11,068 bases of DNA from Bryobacteraceae bacterium (GTDB lineage: Bacteria > Acidobacteriota > Terriglobia > Bryobacterales > Bryobacteraceae). Location: NCBI GenBank assembly GCA_947456995.1, contig CANGVB010000058.1, forward strand, positions 1 through 11,068, in the 5' to 3' direction. A model generated the notes under the pieces. It had not been told where the DNA came from. It worked only from the letters and a program-made list of their open reading frames with translations, and searched no databases. The translations under genes were made by a program, and so were the position numbers. Each line of letters begins with the position of its first letter. The first letter of the stretch is position 1. This document shows, piece after piece, positions 6,832 to 11,068 of the stretch.

Positions 6832-8013
6832 ATGCGGACAACTCTTGACCCCAAACGTACCGGCAAAGATGCCTCCTATCTTGAATATCGACTGCGCCAG
6901 CTGATTGCCGGCCAGGACGACGCGATCGGTCAGATCGTGAACATGTTCCAGATGTATACGACGGGCTTAAGCTCCCCTGGGCGTCCCATCGGAAGTTTCC
7001 TCTTCCTGGGGCCAACCGGGACGGGCAAGACTCGATTGGTAGAAGCCGCCGCCGAATGTTTGTTGCGTCGTCCGAGTCCTGTTGTGAAGATCGATTGCGC
7101 TGAATTCCAGCACAGCCACGAGATCGCCAAGCTGATCGGTAGCCCTCCCGGATATTTGGGCCATCGCGAAACCCACCCCCTCCTGAGCCAGGAGATGCTG
7201 AATCAGTACTGGAATGACGACGTCAAACTGAGCTTCGTTTTGTTTGACGAAATTGAAAAAGCAAGCGACGCACTCTGGAATTTGCTCCTCGGCATTCTGG
7301 ACAAGGGTGTACTCACTCTCGGCGACAATCGCAAAGTGGATTTTTCGCGAGCGATGATCTTCATGACCAGCAATCTCGGTGCTGCCGAAATGAGCCAGAT
7401 TGGGAGTCCCAAAATGGGATTTGCCCGATCGCTGGGCAAAGAAACCCTGGCCGCAGAAGAAATTGCCCGACGTAGCGAGAAGCAGAGCAAGACAGGTGTC
7501 GAAGCAGCACGCAAGAAATTCACGCCGGAGTTCATGAACCGGCTCGACAAGATTGTGGTTTTCAAGAGTCTAGCCGACAAAGACCTGCGCCGGATCCTCG
7601 ACATTGAACTGGCAATCTTTCAGCAGCGGCTCCTGGCCGGTGCCAACCAGAAGAAATTTGTCTTCGCTGTCTCAGACGATGCCAAAACATTTCTCCTCGA
7701 GCAGGGAGTCGACCCGCGCTACGGGGCACGCCACTTGAAGCGCAGCATGGAGCGCCTACTCGTGCAGCCGCTTTCCAACCTGCTGGCAACAGAACAAATT
7801 CAAGACGGAGATTGTCTGCGCATCGAATTCGACGCAGTGGAGCGCGAGCTCACTTTCACCAAAGAAGCCGAAGGCCTTCCCATTGGCACAATGTTCGAAA
7901 TGATCGATACCAGCGTGCCCGTACAATTGGGCGCGCTGGCTGCAGCCGTAAGCAACGACCATCCCAAGTTGAACAACTCGGCCGCCGCGTCCAAATTGAA
8001 AGGGAAAGTCTAG
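6832..8013 (+). CDS. Single-ring Clp/Hsp100-type AAA+ ATPase (ClpB D2-like)
   Basis: A 393-residue protein equal to one AAA+ module of the ClpA/B second-ring type plus the D2-small domain; the N-domain, first ring and coiled-coil middle domain of ClpB are absent. Seen in order: Walker A GPTGTGKT (60-67), pore loop GSPPGYLGH (103-111) with its substrate-gripping Tyr108, Walker B FVLFDE (135-140), sensor 1 MTSN (178-181), arginine finger Arg237 in PEFMNRLD, and sensor 2 GARHLKR (299-305 region). It should form a hexamer that threads protein through a central pore. Between sensor 1 and the arginine finger lies a long charged insertion starting with Met-Gly-Phe (195-197), where ClpA/ClpC have their ClpP-docking tripeptide; ClpB has none there. 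A 50-residue C-terminal tail follows the small domain. The gene stands alone, divergent from the haem operon and convergent with the reductase (4 bases between stops). Substrate and partner unknown. Confidence 0.9.
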   Translation: MRTTLDPKRTGKDASYLEYRLRQLIAGQDDAIGQIVNMFQMYTTGLSSPGRPIGSFLFLGPTGTGKTRLVEAAAECLLRRPSPVVKIDCAEFQHSHEIAKLIGSPPGYLGHRETHPLLSQEMLNQYWNDDVKLSFVLFDEIEKASDALWNLLLGILDKGVLTLGDNRKVDFSRAMIFMTSNLGAAEMSQIGSPKMGFARSLGKETLAAEEIARRSEKQSKTGVEAARKKFTPEFMNRLDKIVVFKSLADKDLRRILDIELAIFQQRLLAGANQKKFVFAVSDDAKTFLLEQGVDPRYGARHLKRSMERLLVQPLSNLLATEQIQDGDCLRIEFDAVERELTFTKEAEGLPIGTMFEMIDTSVPVQLGALAAAVSNDHPKLNNSAAASKLKGKV

Positions 8014-8017
8014 CCTC

Positions 8018-9766
8018 CTAGGCGGCACATTCGGGGCGGCCCAACTGCAGGCTGAACTGTTCCGTATCGCCCCAGTCGAGGTATAGATCGGGGTCGATCT
8101 CCATCGGCTTCACCAGATCTGCAGTCAGCGTTCTAAAGGTTTCCACCTTGAACCGCATCACGTACTCGCGAAATGTCTCATCGGCCTGACGATTGGCGAT
8201 GTAATGATCCAGTACACGCTTTACAGCTACCGGCGCAGACTTCGCAGGTAAGCTCTGAATCGTGAATCCGTACTTCAACATGCCGTCCCGGTCCACTCCG
8301 CCTCCAAGCAACATCTGGTAATACGGGATCTCCCGTCCATTCACTTTACGCATGTTGCCAAAGAAGCCAAGGTCTCCCAGCCAGTGCTGGCCACAGGAAT
8401 TTGGGCAGCCGCTCGCCTTGATATGCAGCTTTCTTACCAGTGCATCCGGATGGTTTCCCACCGTTTCACGCAGGGCCTCACCCAGACTCATAGTCTTGGT
8501 GATCCCAAGGTTGCAACTCCAGGCTCCCGGGCAGGTGACGATGTCGTCAATCTCGTCGGCGCCGCCTTCTGCCAGCTTTGCCTGTTGCAAAATCGCATAG
8601 ATTTCGCGCAATCGATTCTGCTGCACCCACGCAATGTTCAGGTTCTGATCAATCGTGATGCGAACCAGACCGTCTCCAGCGGCGCGGGCAATTTGAGCTA
8701 CAGCGCGCATCTGTTGCGAAGTCATATTGCCCTGCGGAACTTTCACTGTAAGCACCACATTGCCTGCCTGGCGCTGCGGCTTCACGTTGGTGCGCAGCCA
8801 GCGCTCGTAGTCGGGCGCAAGATCCGGCAGCACCGGCAGTAACTGATCCCGGCCTAATTGCCTTGGCTGCGGCGAATAGGCTCCAAATCCTTCGGGCACT
8901 TCTTCCGGCGCCGCGAGTCCACCATTGGCAAGGATGTCGGCGTATTCCAGATCGACCTGTTCTTTAAACCAATCCCACGAGCGCTCACGCACGATGAACT
9001 TCAAGCGGGCCTTGTGCTTGTTCTTGCGATTGCCGTATTTGGCAAAAACTCGAATCACCGCTTCGCAGCGATTGACGATCCGTTCGACTGGCAGAAACTC
9101 GTCGAGTACCTGAGCCTCGCTCGGCACCGGGCCCAGTCCGCCTGCGGCCACAATCTTGAAGCCGCGCTGGCCGTCCTTAATGCGGGCGTGAAAACCCATG
9201 TCATGAATCCCGCCAACGGCGCAATCCTGCTTACAGCCACAAAAGCTGATCTTGAACTTGCGTGGGAGATTGTCGGTCAGTTCCTGATGCAAAAATGCGA
9301 ACGCTGCCTGCCGAAGATAGGGCGAGATGTCGAAAACCTCATCGACAGAAATCCCTGCCAGTGCGCACCCGGTCACATTGCGAACCGTGTTGTAGCAAGC
9401 CTCACGCGTCGTCAGCCTTACCTTGGAGAGCTCTTCAAGCAAATCAGGAACCACAGCCAGCGGCACAAAGTGAAACTGCATATTCTGACGCGTTGTCAGA
9501 TGCCCCTTGCCCGATGCGTACTTGTCGGCGATATCTGCTAACTGCTCCATTTGTGCAGCCGTCGAAAGGCCACCGGGAACCTTCGTGCGGATCATTTGCA
9601 CGCCTGCCTGGCGCTGTCCATAGACGCCGCGCCTCAGCCGAATGGCGCGAAACTCTTCATCCGTGTACTTTCCAGCAAGAAAATCGTTGACCTGAGATCG
9701 GAAAAGCGTAAGGTCGGCATGGACCGTCTGGTCAAACTGAGCTGCGACTGAAGTTTGCGTTTGCAT
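8018..9766 (-). CDS. Sirohaem-dependent nitrite/sulfite reductase (haemoprotein)
   Basis: A 582-residue two-repeat ferredoxin-dependent-type reductase that would carry out the six-electron reduction of sulfite to sulfide or nitrite to ammonia. The N-terminal half shows HLTTRQNMQFH (89-99) and NTVRNVTG (126-133), arginine-bearing segments that bind sirohaem and the anion. The catalytic [4Fe-4S]-sirohaem ligands are Cys412-x5-Cys418 (TCPGAWSC) and Cys454-x3-Cys458 (SGCPNSCGQHW). The N-terminal half also carries Cys134, Cys178 and Cys182 at the pseudo-symmetric positions. Start ATG 9766 has AGGGA 9 bases upstream. No flavoprotein, ferredoxin, cysH or transporter gene adjoins it, so sulfite versus nitrite cannot be decided here. 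Its cofactor derives from precorrin-2, made by the CobA half of the fusion at 2210-3655. It is divergent from the TonB receptor by 132 bases. Confidence 0.93.
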   Translation of the reverse strand: MQTQTSVAAQFDQTVHADLTLFRSQVNDFLAGKYTDEEFRAIRLRRGVYGQRQAGVQMIRTKVPGGLSTAAQMEQLADIADKYASGKGHLTTRQNMQFHFVPLAVVPDLLEELSKVRLTTREACYNTVRNVTGCALAGISVDEVFDISPYLRQAAFAFLHQELTDNLPRKFKISFCGCKQDCAVGGIHDMGFHARIKDGQRGFKIVAAGGLGPVPSEAQVLDEFLPVERIVNRCEAVIRVFAKYGNRKNKHKARLKFIVRERSWDWFKEQVDLEYADILANGGLAAPEEVPEGFGAYSPQPRQLGRDQLLPVLPDLAPDYERWLRTNVKPQRQAGNVVLTVKVPQGNMTSQQMRAVAQIARAAGDGLVRITIDQNLNIAWVQQNRLREIYAILQQAKLAEGGADEIDDIVTCPGAWSCNLGITKTMSLGEALRETVGNHPDALVRKLHIKASGCPNSCGQHWLGDLGFFGNMRKVNGREIPYYQMLLGGGVDRDGMLKYGFTIQSLPAKSAPVAVKRVLDHYIANRQADETFREYVMRFKVETFRTLTADLVKPMEIDPDLYLDWGDTEQFSLQLGRPECAA

Positions 9767-9775
9767 TGTGGTGAT

Positions 9776-9780
9776 TCCCT
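9776..9780 (-). promoter_or_regulatory. Ribosome binding site of the sirohaem reductase
   Basis: AGGGA on the minus strand, 9 bases before ATG 9766, supports that start. The rest of the 132-base divergent spacer (9767-9898) is AT-rich compared with the genes and holds a 9-base palindrome CCAAATTGG at 9841-9849 and a lone TAATCT at 9852-9857, but no promoter pair I would defend. Confidence 0.5.
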
Positions 9781-9898
9781 ATCAAGATTACTATGATTCT
9801 CGCGCCAGTGGAAGCATAAGAAATGTTCATGTAATCGAAACCAAATTGGGCTAATCTGAAATTATCCCCCTTCAGGTCTCTTCTGAAAGAAAAATTTT

Positions 9899-11068
9899 AT
9901 GAAACACACCCTTCGCCTCGCAATGTTCCTGGTGTGCTCGCTCTCCCTGTTATTTGGACAAGCGGACGCCAACAAAGGCCAGATCATCGGCACCGTCACC
10001 GACCCCAACGCCGCAGTAATTGCCGGCGCTAAACTCGTCCTCCGCAATGTCGGAACCGGCACGATTCGTGAGCTCACCACCAGCTCTACCGGCACATACC
10101 GTGCAGTATTGATGGATCCAGGCACCTACGAAATCACCGCAAACACCACCGGCTTTGCTGAAAACAAAATCAGCGGCCTCGTCCTCAACGTAGGTTCCAC
10201 CATCACCGTCAACGTGCAGATGACTGTGCAATCCACCACCACAACTGTTGACGTCGGTGAAACTTTGCTTCAGGACGCCGTGCCTGTAGCAAGCGCCCTG
10301 GTCAATAGCATCGCGATTACGAATCTGCCGATCAACGGCCGTCGCTTTCAGGACTTCGTCCTGCTGACGCCAACGGCAGTCGTAGAAGGGCAATCCCGCA
10401 ACCAGATTTCTTTTGCCGGTCAGCGCGGCATCAATTCCAACATCATGCTCGATGGTGCCGACTACAATCAGCCCTTCTTCGGCGGCATCCGCGGTGGCGA
10501 ACGCTCCACCAGCATCATCACTGTCCCCCAGAGCGCCATTGCTGAATTTCAGGTTCTCGCAACCGGTTACTCTGCCGAATACGGTCGCTCCACTGGCGGC
10601 GTGATGAACACCATCACCAAGTCCGGTAACAACGAAATCCACGGCGAAGGCTTCTACCAGATTCGCCACCGCGCTCTCAGCGAGTTCAATCCGGTAGTTC
10701 TGATCCGTCCTTCCGAGACGCTGCAGCAGTTTGGCGGCGGCATTGGCGGCCCGATCAAGAAGAACAAGCTCTTCTGGTTTGTCGCGGCAGAAAGCCAACG
10801 CTCCACCACTCCCCGTCAGGTTGTGATTCCTTCCCTCATCGGCGTGCCTGTAACGGCTCGCAACACCGAAGCCGTCAGCCTGCTTCGCAGCTTTGAGCGT
10901 TCCTTCCAGCAGACCAACCGTGCCAGTGCTGTAACCGCCAAAACCGACTACTCCTTTGCTGGCGGCCACAAGCTCACCATGCGCTACAGCTTTAGCGATT
11001 CAGTCGAAAGAAATGCTGTCACCGTTGGTGCTGCCGTTAACCCCATTACCAATAACCCTGAAGAAAAC
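9899..11068 (+). CDS. TonB-dependent receptor with carboxypeptidase-regulatory-like domain (partial, cut at right edge)
   Basis: The first 390 codons of an outer-membrane receptor; family members of this Oar-like type usually run to about 1,000-1,200 residues, so two thirds lie beyond the window. Residues 1-24 are a signal peptide (MKHTLRLAMF start, likely cut near Ala22-Asp-Ala24). Residues 27-118 form a carboxypeptidase-regulatory-like beta-sandwich (GQIIGTVTDPNAAVIAGAKL onward, with Gly-Thr-Tyr and Pro-Gly-Thr-Tyr turns). The plug domain follows at about 120-245: LPINGRRFQDFVLLTP (143-158), GQRGINSNIMLDGADYN (174-190), EFQVLATGYSAEYGRSTGG (216-234) and MNTITKSGNNEIHG (236-249). Barrel strands begin near 250. 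The Shine-Dalgarno is weak (AAAGA, 8 bases before the ATG). Ligand unknown; such receptors are highly duplicated in Acidobacteriota, often linked to glycan or peptide uptake, and specificity cannot be read here. Confidence 0.92.
   Translation, partial: MKHTLRLAMFLVCSLSLLFGQADANKGQIIGTVTDPNAAVIAGAKLVLRNVGTGTIRELTTSSTGTYRAVLMDPGTYEITANTTGFAENKISGLVLNVGSTITVNVQMTVQSTTTTVDVGETLLQDAVPVASALVNSIAITNLPINGRRFQDFVLLTPTAVVEGQSRNQISFAGQRGINSNIMLDGADYNQPFFGGIRGGERSTSIITVPQSAIAEFQVLATGYSAEYGRSTGGVMNTITKSGNNEIHGEGFYQIRHRALSEFNPVVLIRPSETLQQFGGGIGGPIKKNKLFWFVAAESQRSTTPRQVVIPSLIGVPVTARNTEAVSLLRSFERSFQQTNRASAVTAKTDYSFAGGHKLTMRYSFSDSVERNAVTVGAAVNPITNNPEEN

Noticed and set aside
8011..8023. Possible terminator hairpin at the ATPase/reductase junction
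   Set aside because: The inverted segment offers only a three-base stem around CCTAGG and no T run, so it is not a credible intrinsic terminator.
8858..9541. 227-codon open frame on the plus strand
   Set aside because: Antisense shadow of the sirohaem reductase; the sense strand carries all cluster and sirohaem motifs.
9950..10969. Long 339-codon open frame antisense to the TonB receptor
   Set aside because: Its composition (runs of Gly, Ala, Asp, Val) is that of a codon-biased antisense frame, it has no recognisable motif, and the sense frame has clear plug-domain motifs.

Overview
The window looks like chromosomal DNA from an acidobacterium, most plausibly a Solibacter/Bryobacter-like member of Terriglobia. 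This is inferred from three things: an Oar-like TonB-dependent receptor with an N-terminal carboxypeptidase-regulatory-like domain, a lineage-style stand-alone ClpB-D2-type ATPase, and a tightly packed haem operon with a membrane CcsA/HemX protein at its head. The base composition is moderately GC-rich. I see no tRNA, rRNA, CRISPR array, insertion sequence or phage gene. Nearly all the DNA is coding and no gene-free stretch exceeds about 200 bases.

Layout from left to right. (1) 1-589, minus strand: the start of an exported protein with a compact N-terminal domain and a Gly/Asn/Trp-rich tail, cut by the window edge. (2) 683-1786, plus strand: an enolase-superfamily enzyme resembling proline-derivative dehydratases and epimerases. 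(3) 1783-6631, minus strand: a five-gene operon transcribed leftwards, in the order ccsA/hemX-like, hemA, hemC, cobA-hemD fusion, GNAT acetyltransferase. Its first three junctions are 4-base stop/start overlaps and the last is a 35-base overlap. (4) 6832-8013, plus strand: a single-ring Clp/Hsp100-type AAA+ ATPase. (5) 8018-9766, minus strand: a sirohaem-dependent nitrite/sulfite reductase. (6) 9899-11068, plus strand: the first 390 residues of a TonB-dependent outer-membrane receptor, cut by the right edge.

How the parts fit together. HemA reduces glutamyl-tRNA to glutamate-1-semialdehyde, HemC makes hydroxymethylbilane, and the HemD half of the fusion closes it to uroporphyrinogen III. The CobA half methylates that product to precorrin-2, the branch point towards sirohaem and cobalamin. 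Sirohaem is the prosthetic group of the reductase at 8018-9766, so one window holds both a committed sirohaem-branch enzyme and a sirohaem user. The dehydrogenase/ferrochelatase that finishes sirohaem, and hemB and hemL, are not here.

The most interesting candidates are the ClpB-D2-like ATPase, which carries a Met-Gly-Phe tripeptide where ClpA/ClpC-type unfoldases have their ClpP-docking loop, and the reductase, whose N-terminal half keeps three cysteines plus a serine in the pseudo-symmetric positions of the catalytic Fe-S site. I do not see a clearly new multi-gene system; most of the window is ordinary core metabolism.
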